Assembly (NCBI GenBank): GCA_922989275.2
Contig: OV277868.1
Location: forward strand, 55,302,216 to 55,366,215
DNA: 64,000 nt
From: Gari tellinella
Taxonomy: Eukaryota; Mollusca; Bivalvia; Cardiida; Psammobiidae
Direction of reading: 5' to 3'
Each line of letters starts with the position of its first letter. Positions within the stretch are counted from its first letter, which is position 1. The notes beneath the pieces are model-generated. The model was not told where the DNA came from. It ran no database searches and saw only the letters and a list, made by a program, of their open reading frames with translations. Shown in pieces: positions 10,281 through 22,189 of this stretch. The position numbers and the translations under genes were made by a program.

Positions 10281-13200
10281 CGTACGTTCAAAATTGGGTG
10301 TTTGAATGTGCGAGGTTTGAAGAGAAAAACTTAATACCCAGAATTCCTTGAGCTATTGCAACAGTTCGATATATTTGGTACTGTGGAAACAAATCTTGAT
10401 CAATATGATAATGTAGACCTAAAAGGATACACGTTCTTTGGAAAGTGCAGAAAAAACATTATATCCAGAAAATCCGGTGGAATTGGTTTATATTTACGTA
10501 ACAAGTTTTCTAAATTTGCTGAGTTAATAAGTATTAACTGTGAATATCTAATGCTTGTTAAAATAAGTCGCAAAGCACTATCACTTGATCAAGATTTATT
10601 TCTAGTTGTGGTTTACTTACCGCCCTCGGGATCCAAGTATCTTGATGAAGATGAAATCCTAAACCTTGAAAATAAAATTTTTGTCACCTCTGTTAACAAC
10701 ACAAATATTGTCTTTTTATCGGCGATGTTAATGCACGAACAGCCTGCATGCCTGATTTTATTCCAGCAGACGACTTTTTATCCGAACATTTCCATTTCGA
10801 TGACGAAACAATAACAATGTTTAATAAGGCACAACTCCTTGAAAACTCGGGCTTTTCTTTATCGCGTAGCTCTCAAGACTCCCAGACTAATGCACATGGT
10901 GTAATTTTAACTGATCTGTGTAAAAACAATAATTTGTTTATACTGAATGGTCGTGTCGGTCACGATAAGTCACGTGGTCAGTTCACCTAAAGGAACATAT
11001 CGGTGATAGACTATGCGTTCGCTACACCTGAGTGCTTTCAGTATTTCATTGATTTCGAAGTTATCGACACAGACGCACTTTTATCGGATGATCATTGTAT
11101 ATTGTCACTGACTATAAACAAACGTGGGGAAACCCAGCGCGCGGACCGAAGTGAAACCTACCAACGTTGTAAATGGGATCCACTGCTTCGTAACGATTTC
11201 TTAAATAATATTAGCACGCAAAGCGTTGCACAGATAGAATTATTATGCGAATCAGAATCCCCTTCAGCAATTGACTCAATTACGAACAAAATTTCAAGCA
11301 CTTTTCAAAACTCTGCCACAAAAACATTTCCAAACAAAACATTTGAGCGATCCAAAAACGACAAACCATGGTTTGGGTACGAATGCCGCAAAGGCCGGAA
11401 GACATATTATAAAGCTAAATCTAAGTATAACAAATTTAAGTCTTTCCGTAACAGAGATAACCTGAAAAGAGCTAGCAAAAGCTACAAAAAGACAATGAAT
11501 TTTTATATTAATCAGTACAAATTTTCGAAATCTGCCAAATTACGTAAACTTCAAAGCAAAGACCCTAAGCAATATTGGAAGTTTATAAATAGCTTGAAAG
11601 GCAAACCTCCGTCAGAAACGCCTTCTACAGAGGAATTTTATGAGTTTTTCAAAAATCGAAATAAAAGTGTGGATCCAGATGAAGAATTTACCCTGCCCGA
11701 AAACTTTCTACTGAATAGTCAAGAAATGCTTAATGCACCTATTACAGAATACGAAGTTAGTACCCATATTCGAAATCTTAAAAACGCCAATTCTCCTAGC
11801 CCGTCCGACAGAATAATCAATGAATATATTAAAGCCACTGAGCATTTATTTTTGCCGATTTACAAATATCTTTTTAATAGTGTCCTTAACACCGGTCATC
11901 TCCCGGACAGCTGGCTTGAAGGTTATATTATTCCTATTTATAAGAACAAAGGAGCTCGCGACCAACCAGATAACTACGGACCAATAACAATACTAAGTTG
12001 TCTAGGGAAATTATTTACCTCAATACTCAACTCAAGAATAAATGACTTTTTAGAAGAATTTGATTTACTTAATGAAAACCAAGCTGGGTTCCGTGCTGGT
12101 TATTCGACGACGGATCATATATTTTTGCTACACTCACTCATAGAAATAATGAAGCATTCCAAGAAAAAGCTCTATTGCGCATTTATTGACTTTGCAATGG
12201 CATTTGACTCTGTTTGACGTATTGGTCTATGGCAAAAACTTCTTAGCACATCAATAAATGGTAAACTATTTAAAGTAATCTACAATATGTATAACAACAT
12301 TAAATCCTGCGTTTTTCAAGACCAGAACACAAACTTTTTCCCGTGCGAGGTTGGCGTTAGACAAGGTAAAAATCTTTCTCCTGTGATTTTCTCTATTTTC
12401 CTAAATTATCTAGACAGTTTCCTCAGTTCTTCAGGTTGTAATGGTGTCAACATCAATGTAGATGATGCTTCTAACTGGCTAAAATTACTTGTTGTTCTTT
12501 ATGCTGACGACACTCTAATTCTCTCTGACAACGTAAGTGACTTTCAAAACTCTGTCCTCTTTACAAGAATATTGCCAGGAATGGAAATCAACAGTTAACC
12601 TTTCTAAAAGCAAAGTCGTCATCTTTGGATCAAGAAATATAAGGGATGTTCATTTCTATTTGGGAGATCAAGAAATTGATATCGTAGATAGATATAAATA
12701 CCTCGGCGTTATTTTCCAAACTAATGGTTCTTTTAAAGCAACGAGAAATCACCTGGTTGAGCAAGCTAAAAAAGCCATGCATCTTCTGTACTCGAGAATT
12801 TATAACCTTGATTTGCCAATAGACCTCCAGTTAAAATTGTTTGATCATACCATATTACCTATTCTCACATATGGCTGTGAAATTTGGGGCTGCGAATCAC
12901 TGGATAGTATTGAAAAAGTGCATAATGAATTTCTTCGCAAAATCTGTAAATTACGTAAAAGTACACCATTGTACATGCTATATGGCGAACTTGGTCGACA
13001 TCCTATATCTGTAAGCGTCAAAAGCCGAATGATTGGTTACTGGAACCGCCTACTTGTCGGCAAAAAATCTAAACTTTCCTTTCTAATATACCAGTATATA
13101 TTAAACCATAATAATAACTTTAAATGGATTAACAATGTCAGAGAAACTTTGTCGAACATAGGCAGACCAGACCTGTTTCTTTTTCAAAATACATTGAATA

Positions 13201-13637
13201 GTAAATGCATTAATAAATTAGTAAAGCGCACTTTAGTTGATCAGTTTAATCAAAAATGGGAAGAAGATGTTCTAAAATCTAGTAAAGGAAGACAATATCA
13301 TATGTTCAAAAAAGCTGTCGAATTTGAAAGTTATTTGACATTGGTCCCTAGCAATATAAGTTACTATATACTTAAACTTCGTACTGCAAACCACAGATTT
13401 CCTGTAGAAACAGGCAGATGGTACACTATTCCGAAAGAAAACAGAAAATGTACTGTATGTAACTTAGATGTCATTGGTGACGAGGCCCACTACCTATTTA
13501 CATGCCCGCGTTTTATAAATGAGCGTGAGAAATATATACGTTCGTTTTTAAAGCGACTCGCAACCAGATGGTGCATTAAAATAGTAATTTGTAAATATGT
13601 GTCAAACGCTTATATAAATGGTAAAGAATTAGTTTAG
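10281..13637 (+). pseudogene. LINE ORF2: endonuclease, RT, CCHC knuckle; broken
   Basis: The frame continues from ORF1 with an APE endonuclease start (KIGCLNVRGLK). It passes GDVNART, VIDYAF and SDDHCIL, then the RT (AFIDFAMAFDSV, GVRQGKNLSP, YADD at 12500-12511) and ends in a C-x2-C-x9-H-x4-C knuckle. Lesions: in-frame stops at about 10333, 10987 and 12215, the last a Trp-to-stop after AFDSV, and frameshifts near 10720 and 12545. All domains are present, so this is a full-length but inactive copy. Two A-runs (13656-13663 and 13673-13681) form its tail. The 5' UTR boundary upstream of 8929 is not determined. Confidence 0.85.
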
Positions 13638-13685
13638 GATAAGAAATTCTGTTTAAAAAAAATGTATTTCAGTAAAAAAAAATAT

Positions 13686-13772
13686 TGGTCTCTGGTGGGA
13701 TTCGAACCCGGGGCCCGGCATTGGCGGACAGAAGGCAAAATAGGGGAAACCGCTTAGACCAATGGACCACGG
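13686..13772 (-). repeat. tRNA-like sequence (tRNA-derived, degenerate)
   Basis: The minus strand has an A-box-like TGGTCTAAGCGG and a perfect B-box GGTTCGAATCC at normal order and spacing. The T stem pairs only partly and the acceptor stem does not close, so a functional tRNA is unlikely. It lies five bases after the A-tail of the LINE. Confidence 0.45.
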
Positions 13773-13779
13773 AACTATC

Positions 13780-14256
13780 CGTTTATCTCGGATCGATTTA
13801 ACGTATTTCAATTTGTAGCGATCGAAAGTGCATACAACTTCGTAATTCGGCTCGTGTTTATGTCTGAGCCCGTGTAGAGAAGCAACAACAACAACTATAC
13901 CGTCGACTAGTCGGTATAGAAAAACGATGGAAAATATCTAAAAATCTAAGATTCGGTGACGATTCTTGAGACTTTTTTATGGACTGATCATATTTTTTTA
14001 ATGTCAGAAGCCAAATAATGCCACCAATTTGCTTTTATTTGAGTATTTTATTTTATTTTGACAAGTACACCATCCGGTTGCGAGTCCCTTTAAGTATTAC
14101 CCATGAATTCGCTCTATCAAATATTCTCATGTCAAGACTTAGCCATTATTTGACTAAACTAGGCAAATTCCTCAAAATAGTTTCAATCCAAACTAATGTA
14201 TTTTTTATTCCTTTAATTAGTTTTCTTCTATTAATTATTGTAAACCCATTCAACCC
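13780..14256. other. No gene recognised
   Basis: AT-rich sequence with a short perfect palindrome-like pair TATACCG/CGGTATA at about 13897-13919. The open frame at 14018-14266 is low-complexity, hydrophobic by composition, and resembles nothing I know. Confidence 0.5.
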
Positions 14257-14500
14257 TAGCAACTAGTTTACTCGTCATTTACAAACAGTGCACCTGGTAA
14301 GATTACACTAGCTCCATGCAAACAGCGTAAACCCTGACCTGAGGGCGCCTTAAGGAGCTCTCTGATCAGGGTCCACACTGTTTGTCATTTTGAAATATAT
14401 TGTTAAAATCAACCCTGAATAGTAAAAAATGGACTAAACCTATTTTGAATTAGGAATTGTCCATTAAAGTTTCAGTGGTGAATGAGTTAAAGCGTTGACA
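14257..14500. repeat. Dispersed hairpin repeat, inverted relative of 1247-1655
   Basis: Shares the ACAAACAGTG, CTGATCAGGGT and ACACTGTTTG blocks and the flanking TTAAAATCAACCCTGA segment with 1370-1560, in reverse orientation. Confidence 0.6.
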
Positions 14501-15310
14501 CGGATCAGGAACTGCCTCAATGAGGCGACAGCTGATCTGGGTCATCGCTATTTAATTTGTCTCTACTATTTGTGTAGTGCTAAATTAGCTTTACATTATG
14601 TACATGCATACTTCTACTCTGAGTACATGTTTAATGCCTATTGATTGTGCATACAGTGATGTCATTAGTCAGAAACAACCCCACATCTGTGCCATCACTG
14701 TTAACTGCTGACGTGTAAAACTGTTACTATTTGTGTAGTGCCAATATGGCTTTATATTATGCACAAGAAAACGTCTACTTTGATTGCGTGTTTAATCCCC
14801 ATTAATATGTGTACAATGACGTCATCGGTCAGAAACTGACTCATTGAGGCGGCATCTGATCCATGTCTTCACTGTTGATCTGATGCGTAAAGCTGTCTCT
14901 ACATTGTAGTTAATGAATATGAATGATGTATACAGTGACGTCATTGGTCGGGGCTGTCCAAATGGGTCGGCGGCTGATAGGTGCCATCACTGCTGACAGC
15001 TCAAGAGAAAAGTTGTCTCCATAACATAGTGTTAAAATGATTATACTATGTACCCCTACTATGATGCTTATCAACGGTGTAAAGAGTGACGTCGTTGACC
15101 AGAAACTGTCTCACTGAGGCGGCAGCTGATCTGAGTCATCACTGTTAACACATGACGTGTGAATTTGAATTAAACGTTTGTAGATTGCTAACATGACTAT
15201 ATTCTCTACTCTGAACACATATTTGTTGCTTACTAATTATGTTTACATTGACGTCACCGACCAGAAACTGCCTCACTGGGGCGGATGCTGATCTGTGACA
15301 TCACTGGTTA
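14480..15310. repeat. Diverged tandem array (120-161-bp units) with CRE-like palindromes
   Basis: Five to six degenerate units share TGACGTCA, then GGTCAGAAACTGCCTCA and TGAGGCGGC...TGATCT. TGACGTCA is perfect at 14817-14824, 14936-14943 and 15249-15256, with one mismatch at 14657-14664 and 15087-15094. GCCTCA/TGAGGC forms a small hairpin beside it. Spacings between palindromes are 160, 119, 151 and 162 bp. No coding frame runs through it. Confidence 0.75.
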
Positions 15311-15519
15311 TAGCTGTTCATACAAAAGTTGCCCCCACAACTGGTTTAGTATATATGTGTGCAGCTGTGGCTTCTTAGTTCAAAGAAGTCGATATAGTTG
15401 ATCAGAGACATTTGTGAGGACGTTATTACTTCCTTTTTAAAGGAAAACGCATCATGTGCTATACAATGGGAAAAGGAACCCTATTTTTGACAATTCTATT
15501 TGTTTTCATCTGAGTTACA

Positions 15520-15584
15520 GGCAGACTGGAGCCTGATCAGACGCCGGGTTACCCGGCGTCTGACCTGGCTCTAAACTGTTTGCA
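15520..15584. mobile_element. Foldback core (GGAGCC type)
   Basis: Self-complementary core GGAGCCTGATCAGACGCC / GGCGTCTGACCTGGCTC with CCGGGT/ACCCGG at the centre. The outer flanks resemble decayed TIRs of the 23101-23348 family: GGAAATAACG and TTCTCCACTGT at about 15620-15645. Confidence 0.6.
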
Positions 15585-15712
15585 CTGGACACAGTAGTTT
15601 TAGCATACACGCCTTTATTGGGAAATAACGACGTCTTCTCCACTGTACCGTTGTTGTTTCGTTGCCATTTGGTTATCTATATGTGTAAATATTATAGCAT
15701 AACATACATGTA

Positions 15713-15782
15713 TAGCAAACAATGTACAATCTAGTGAATGGGCTCACTGAAAGTCCATTCATCTGATCCTGCACTGTTTGCT
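15713..15782. repeat. Decayed foldback hairpin
   Basis: Starts AGCAAACAATG and ends CACTGTTTGCT. The inner part pairs only locally (GAATGGGCTC / AGTCCATTC). Confidence 0.45.
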
Positions 15783-16688
15783 ATGGTGTTTAGCATATAT
15801 GGCGCCATTTTGTTTTTGCTTACTATGCTGTATTGTTTACAGTGTTGATTTAAACCAGAGTTATCACGAAACAAAGAAGATCCCGATGCGAGGGCTTTTA
15901 TTTATCTAAAGCACTCACACCTGTTCCTCTTTGTTTACCGACTCCCACCTGTAACGTATGAAAATTGAGAGATGCACCCAACATAAATTACAATGTTTTA
16001 ACTTAATATAAGGAAAAATATTCAGTTGTTTATAAGGAAGGTGTTCAAGCTGCCAAAATGGTTGACGTCTTTGAACACCTTAATTATAGACACAATTGCA
16101 CTTCTCCTCATACTTTCCCCACCCACACTCAGTGTTTGATTCTTATTACTGTATTGTCTCATATATACATGTTATGTAGTGAGAAATAAAAAGTAATAGT
16201 TGTTGTAGTTGTAGTTGTAACCGTTTTCAGAGATCACATGTCCATGGAAATTTTATTCACTATTCATTTGTTATCAGTTTGACTTATTAAGGTCATTTGT
16301 GCAGATGGCACATACAATACATATCTATTATTTGTTTCAATCAGTTACATTGCATGTACATACGAGAATACTACTAAACAATATCATGTATGTGTTTTAC
16401 TTTACAATGACATTTACATAATATCATGTGTATTTCATATTCTTTTTCTTGTCTAGACTAACTATTTATTACCCTTTTAAACACTCTATATATAATATAC
16501 CCCGTTTGTTTCGTTTACATGCTTTTCTACACCCTCGTGTCAACTCGACAGGTCACCCTTCGATGCTCGTTCAAAGATTTACTCCACAAAACTCCAATTG
16601 GGCGCTTTACATAGACTAAAGAGCAACCCGTATGACGTCACATTCCCTACAGTGCCGTCCCTTACTCCAAATATATTATTTAGGGATA

Positions 16689-16936
16689 TTAACCCTTTTA
16701 CTCTCAATGTAAACATGAAACGTGTTTGCAAACGATGTGGGTCCTAATCAGACGCCGCGTTACGCGGCGTCTGATCAGGACCAAAACTGTTTGACACTCT
16801 TATCATTATTTATTTAGTCATACAACCTTCGATCTAACTTTGAAACGTGTCTTGCAGACAACTATACTGAAGCAGACGACAATACAGCGGTGACGGGATA
16901 AAAGTCTCCCAAATCATTGGATCATGAAAGGGTTAA
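16689..16936. mobile_element. 248-bp TTAACCC foldback MITE
   Basis: Ends are TTAACCC and GGGTTAA. The off-centre hairpin (16724-16798) has arms GGGTCCTAATCAGACGCCGC and GCGGCGTCTGATCAGGACC. It is homologous throughout to 39959-40210. A fragment of the right half lies at 20085-20190. Confidence 0.8.
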
Positions 16937-17075
16937 ACCATTGTACTGCCATATTTATATCATAGTCCCTCCCACACAGTCACGGTATTGTCTGCTTGTG
17001 TATGGTGTCTGCTTCTTCTAATAGAATTAGGAATAGTGTATTTACTTAAAAATCATTGATACGAGTTTCAATCAG

Positions 17076-17143
17076 GTATGGTCCTGATTAGGCGCCGCCT
17101 TACATTCCGTCTGATTCGGATCCGAACTTTTTGCAACTGTCAA
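17076..17143. repeat. Decayed foldback core
   Basis: GGTCCTGATTAGGCGCCGCC pairs imperfectly with CGTCTGATTCGGATCCGAAC; it ends in TTTTTGCAAC, like the other cores. Confidence 0.4.
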
Positions 17144-17483
17144 TGTTGTCGGCATTAGTAGTGATTAATTGCACATTTGCTATAGTTCATCAGTATATGA
17201 GTAGGCTTTGGGTTCCTAATAGTAAATAAAATCCAACTCAACTATTAATTTGTTTGGGCAAGCTTTATCCATACACAGATAGAGCATACCATACACAGTT
17301 TAACTTTAACATTAGTATAATGTTACATTGTCATTTATGCATTTGTCCTCAATCTATGATCGAAGAAGTAATCACTACTGATTTGTACCTTTGAAATAAT
17401 ATATGTAGCCACACTAACCGTGTTTATTATTTGACCGCTCACCAATGAGTCAATTTGTAAACATAAAAGTAACATTGTGTTGA

Positions 17484-17598
17484 CATCTCTTTGGTTTTAA
17501 GAGATGTCACAAGACAGGATTAGATGGGGAAATAAATAATAATTAAACATTTTAAAATCTGACTGTAGACAATATTTGTCGTACGACGTTTAATTAGA
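17484..17598. mobile_element. Half copy of the 17822-18057 MITE
   Basis: Contains AGAGATGTCACAAGACAGGA and TTTGTCGTACGACG in the same order as the right half of the full element, then stops. The left terminus is absent. Confidence 0.6.
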
Positions 17599-17821
17599 CG
17601 AAATTCAGATAACTATGAAACATTGCATCTGACTCCAAATCCAATTTCGTGTAGTTAATATGTGAAATTATTTGATATAAAAACAAAAATCACGACAGAG
17701 TTGAGTGAAAATGGCAGTAAAACTATCACAGAAACCTGGGGTGAATGTTAAATCACATATACATGTATAGTTGTTTTTGTTATTTCTCACTTTGCCTCTC
17801 TTTTGATATTTGTACCAGGTG

Positions 17822-18057
17822 CGCGTTTCATAAAACGCCGTACGACAAATGTTGTCGTAAGTCAGATTATAAAAGTCTCAATTATTATTTATTTCTCCAC
17901 CTAATCCTGTCTTGTGACATCTTTTTGGAATCGTCTTGAAAAGACGATTCCAAAGAGATGTCACAAGACAGGATTATATAGAGATATAAGAAATTAAATG
18001 TATTTTAAAAGTTCGACTTACGACACCATTTGTCGTAAGATGTTTTATGAAACGGAC
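17822..18057. mobile_element. MITE with TTTCATAAAACG termini and central hairpin
   Basis: Left end GCGTTTCATAAAACGCC, right end TTTTATGAAACGGACC. Subterminal ACGACAAATGTTGTCGT is itself palindromic. The core (17901-17975) folds as ATCCTGTCTTGTGACATC / GATGTCACAAGACAGGAT around ATCGTCTT/AAGACGAT. Other copies are at 17484-17598 and split across 43614-43815 and 46893-46916. Confidence 0.8.
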
Positions 18058-18631
18058 CCCTAGTGCTTTGTAGCTGGTGTTGCCTGCAGGTAGCAGGACT
18101 TATGCATATTATTTGATTACAAGGGTTATTTGCAAGCATTTTGGATCTTTACCAGACACCGTGAAATGCGATATCTATTCAAGATTCAAACAGTTTAAAC
18201 TCATTCACCCAACGATATTACCTTCAATAACATTTATTATATATTTGTCTTAAAGTATATAAAAGCATTGCAGTGAGGGGCTTAAGGCAGTTGAATCTTT
18301 GAGAAAGTTTGAAGAATCTCGGCTTTAGAGTTTTTGTAAAATTATTTTTTAGCCAAGTCGGGGGCGACCTCAATGTACAGTAGAACTATCTAAACCTGAT
18401 TACTTCCGAAAAGAAAAAGTTCTCCGGCTTTGGAAGGTATCTGGTTTGGCAGATTTTGGCAGGTTTTAAACAAAATTTTACAAAGACCGTCGTGCAAGAC
18501 AAATTATGGCTTAACCCATGACTCCATAAATACGCCTATAATGTATTCCTCCACTGACGAAAATAATTCAAATTTGTACAGCCATGATGGATATTTATCA
18601 CAATAAACATTTCTATATAAAAGCAGTAGGT

Positions 18632-18704
18632 AGCTTAAAGCAGGCTGAAAGTAAAGCAAAATGCGCTTTAGGCGCATTCTGCTTTACTTTAAACCTGCTT
18701 TAAG
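18632..18704. repeat. Foldback hairpin, AAAGCAGG type
   Basis: TTAAAGCAGGCTGAAAGTAA pairs with TTACTTTAAACCTGCTTTAA around an ATGCGC/GCGCAT centre. Flanked by GTAGGTAGC and GTGGTCACC. Nothing else is recognised between 18058 and 18632. Confidence 0.65.
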
Positions 18705-19121
18705 TGGTCACCTGTCTTCAAAAATAGAAACTGGATATGGGGTAATGGGTTAATGCAGGAAAAAAGGGAGGCAAAAAAAACTCCGTTATGAGCTGTGTTA
18801 TGAGGACAATGACGTTATTGATGACGTGTTTATTTGTCGAAAGGGATATTTGTGGTCAGAATTTATTAGACATGTTCTACTGTAGATGAGCGCATGTCAC
18901 ATTTGGTTAGGCATTATTCAAGTATTCAGAAAAAAAACAAAATCAATGCTCATTCTCTACAACAACACCCAATGAGGGACAACTCGGCGTCTGATACTGA
19001 TTCAAGCTGTTTCTCACTCGTCATTTTGGGGTTTTCTGTCAAATATATGGCTTAGAAAAACCGGCAGACGACAATTTTGAACTGGCGAAAGTGCAGCCGT
19101 GACTAGGTTGAACATCATTTT

Positions 19122-19148
19122 TGTGTGTGTGTGGGGGGGGGGGGGGGG
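19122..19148. repeat. (GT)n then G16 tract
   Basis: A short GT microsatellite runs into an uninterrupted G homopolymer (19133-19148). Its length is probably uncertain in any assembly. Confidence 0.9.
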
Positions 19149-19448
19149 TCGGCAAGCAGTGTTGTTAGGAGGGATTCGCTGATGGGAGGACCCTTGTAGA
19201 GAGGAAACACTGTGTTTGCTTGTTTATATTATTTCGTTTAGTGATGTTTGACCGCTTTAGACTGATGTTTATTCATGGACAACGGGCTGAACGGGAAGCA
19301 GCAAACTATTTAACCCTTTCATGGTCAAATTGCTCCTTAGATGTTTACCCATTCACCGCCATAGTGTTGTCTGCTTCAATATAGTTGTCTGCAATATCGT
19401 TTCATAGTTAGATTGAAGTCAGTATAACTGGGGTAATTCCAAAACAAG

Positions 19449-19529
19449 GAGCAAACATTTTTTATCCTGGTCAAACGCCGCGTAACGTGGAGGTTCATCA
19501 GGATCAAAACTATTTGCAAGTGACCTTTA
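19449..19529. repeat. Decayed foldback core
   Basis: GCAAACATTTTTTATCCTGG pairs imperfectly with TCATCAGGATCAAAACTATT around AACGCCGCGTAACGTGG. It is part of a degraded element beginning TTTAACCC at 19310. Confidence 0.45.
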
Positions 19530-19869
19530 TGACCTCATTGAGAGTTAAAGCGTTAATGAGATCTCAGGTGCTTTATTATTTTTCCGAGGATAGCTACCTA
19601 AAATAATTGTTCGTTTGCTCTAACTTTGTAATAGAATGATCTAGAAGCAAACCTTAACCGCAAGCCAACGAATGACCAGGTAAATGGCACAAGAAATGGC
19701 AAGGTTAATGTCACAAGAGATAGCCTGTTTAATGAATTTCAATTATATGGTTACATGTATTCACCCGGAAGAAAGGACGAACGGACATAAAAACGGACAA
19801 AAATTACAGACATGTCTATGACATATAGATAGATAGATAAAACCTGTTTGAATCTCGTTTTAAAATGTC

Positions 19870-20073
19870 CTCAGTCAGAGCACCAGATAAGGGTAGTTTT
19901 TCAAAAACTAAAATCTTTATTTCTGAATTAAACCCTATGGTGTCACTACTCATTAGAATCGTCTCTTCGAGACGATTCTAATGAGTAGTAACACCGTAGG
20001 ATTTGGTGCTAAAAATAGTGAGAAAATGTGGGATTTGTTGAAAAAACTACCTCTTATCTGGAGCCCTGCTCAG
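19870..20073. mobile_element. 204-bp MITE with 30-bp TIRs and perfect inner hairpin
   Basis: The left terminus (CTCAGTCAGAGCACCAGATA, then GGGTAGTTTTTC) is mirrored at 20043-20073. The core 19934-20000 is a long hairpin; its central 21-bp arms meet at TCTTCGAGA and are perfectly complementary. No coding frame. Confidence 0.8.
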
Positions 20074-20084
20074 TCATACTGCCT

Positions 20085-20190
20085 TATTTTTGACTTTGAA
20101 ATGACATTGCAAACAACAATATTGAAACAGAAGACAATAAAGCAGTGAGGGGGTAAACATTACCCGAATAATTGGATGATAAACGGGTTA
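20085..20190. mobile_element. Right-half fragment of the TTAACCC MITE
   Basis: Shares TGAAACAGAAGACAATAAAG and the AACGGGTTA end with 16830-16936 and 40100-40210. The hairpin half is missing. Confidence 0.55.
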
Positions 20191-20253
20191 CACATAATCG
20201 CACTATTGTTTTAAAGAGTATCGTAGTTGTATACAGAGATGAGACGACGCCTT

Positions 20254-20392
20254 TATGTTAGGGAGAATGAACGAGTATATCTCCATTCCTGAAAAATAAT
20301 GGAGACGAGGCCCCGAAGGGGCCGAGTCTGCATTATTTTTCAGGAATGGAGAGATACGAGTTCATTCTCCCACTTAAAATACACCTAACATG
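20254..20392. mobile_element. Long foldback element (ATTCCTGAAAAATAATGGAG type)
   Basis: Arms of about 50 bp (20261-20311 and 20321-20371) meet at GGCCCCGAAGGGGCC. Outer ATGTTAG/CTAACAT lie at 20254-20260 and 20386-20392. The ATTCCTGAAAAATAATGGAG segment recurs at 22936-22957. The two arms are not identical: GAGGCC and GGCCGAGT differ near the centre. Confidence 0.8.
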
Positions 20393-20900
20393 AATTTAGT
20401 ATTGTTAAATAACAAATGTATTCCCACTTGTACCCTCAGCTAAATATTGTGTAATTGCACTGTTAGTGATACTCATGTTGATGAGCATGCTTTTTTCAAA
20501 AAAATTCTAGCAATTAGAAATAACTCTCCATTCCTTAAAGAATGTCGTGTACAATGACTGTGAACAGTGTTTTAACTGGTCATTTTGTGTAAAAATCATC
20601 GTAGACAATGGCTGACCAGAACCTCTCTGGCTATTCTCAGTCTGTGTTAATATGACACCAGGAAAATATTTGAAAACGTTGGATTTATTTCATAATCTGG
20701 ATTTTCTTTCTTGTATATTTAGCAGCTTGAAAATATCTTCTAAGTAACATTAGTCAAACATCTTAGATCCGGATCCGTCGTCGACTTACCCGGCATCTGA
20801 TCTGGATCTACTTCTTAAGGCGTTTGTTCATGTCATTATGATCACAATTGTAAGTACGGGTTACAACCCATACCAGACACCATTTGAGCAATTTATACAG

Positions 20901-21094
20901 TAAACCCATTCTATCACGAAACAAAAGGTTAATTGATTGTATAAAAGCCAGGTGGGGCTTAAAGAAAGATGAAAGTAAAACAGAAAGCTTCAAACGGTGC
21001 TTTCTATTTTACATCAATCTTACTTTAAGCAGCCACCTGCCTTAAACACAAAAAAATAAAATAACCTAGTTTAGTGGTCGTAATAGAGAGGTTT
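20901..21094. mobile_element. MITE with AGTGGTCGTAATAGAGAGGT terminus and hairpin
   Basis: The right terminus AGTGGTCGTAATAGAGAGGT is the same as in 26771-26964; the left is eroded (AAACCCATTCTATCAC). The core pairs AAGTAAAACAGAAAGC with GCTTTCTATTTTACAT. Confidence 0.65.
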
Positions 21095-21111
21095 AATTGT
21101 ATATATTTACA

Positions 21112-21870
21112 ATCGCCCCATTCAATTCCATTGACAAAAAGTGTGTTCATTTCATATAAACACCAATTTTCGAGAGGGCGGGACTTGTGGAAAAGTTTCG
21201 AAGGGGAGGCGGGGCATATGCAGTTTTCATTCGCGAATTAATCTTTGGAACTTGGGGCAGCAAACATTTGGCGGATTTTTTCAAAATTTGTTCTCAACCG
21301 ATCTATGCCTTCCTACTAGTGGAAACCATAATTCCCGACTAATATTCTTCTTTATAAATGAGATAAATTGCAAGAAAATTGACATAAGAATCTACCTTAT
21401 AAACAGCGGCCTATATCTGCGTTTCTTTATGACAATAAAACCCCGATATATTTATCCTACTTTAAAATTACGTCACTTCTAATGACGTCATAAATCGGCA
21501 TTTTTCGCGCCAAACTGTCAAGTTGTTGACAATGGAACTTATTTTTTCTGCTTTCGAATGTCCACAGATTCAGTAAATCGGTCATGGCTGTTCCTTATAG
21601 GGTACACATTATTCGTGTTATCGACTTCTAATATGGATTAAACATACATGCGTACTGACAAAATGTTTATTTAATGTTAGAAATTACAGCAAATATATTG
21701 TAAATATAAGAAATGAACTGATTTTTTTCGGCGTTCAAGCGAAATGAACGACAGAAAATTATCGGCAAATTTACAATGAATCGCTAGCGCGATTCATGGT
21801 ATTTGCCGAATTTTTCTGTCGTTCATATCGCTTGAACGCCGAAAAAAATCAGTTCATTTCTTAAATCAAA
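21112..21870. mobile_element. 0.76-kb foldback element with 60-bp hairpin core
   Basis: The left portion (ATTCAATTCCATTGACA, then GAGAGGGCGGG and GAGGCGGGGCATATGC) is homologous to 42284-42390. The hairpin 21710-21860 has arms of about 62 bp (GAAATGAACTGATTTTTTTC outermost) meeting at AATCGCTAGCGCGATT. The copy at 42284-42477 lacks the middle and one arm. The open frame at 21141-21482 is not conserved there and is not called. Confidence 0.75.
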
Positions 21871-22189
21871 GCCAGTAGTGTCTGCTAAAGTTATCGTCTG
21901 CTTCACTTTGAAAGCTAACCAATATCAGTTACACGTATACTTGAGGATATGGATCTTTTAATCAAGTGTAAACTTGCCAGTACGGATCCACACGAGACAT
22001 CGACGTATTTGGTGTCAGGGCTGGATCCAAGCTGTTTGCAAATTTATTATAATCTGATGTTAAATGGATTGGATTCCGTTAAGACGCCGAAGTTGTCGGC
22101 CTTTCATTACATTCCAAGCTTTTTGTAAGGGTATTCGCTTGAAGTGTGACTGTCTAGTCGTTTCAACTCGTTTGTAGCTTGCTGAAGGC

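Noticed and set aside
13686..13772. Functional tRNA gene
   Set aside because: A and B boxes are good, but acceptor and T stems do not pair properly.
15520..16798. Rho-independent terminators (GC stem-loops such as CCGGGTTACCCGG)
   Set aside because: The sequence is eukaryotic and the stems are cores of mobile foldback elements, without a U-tract.
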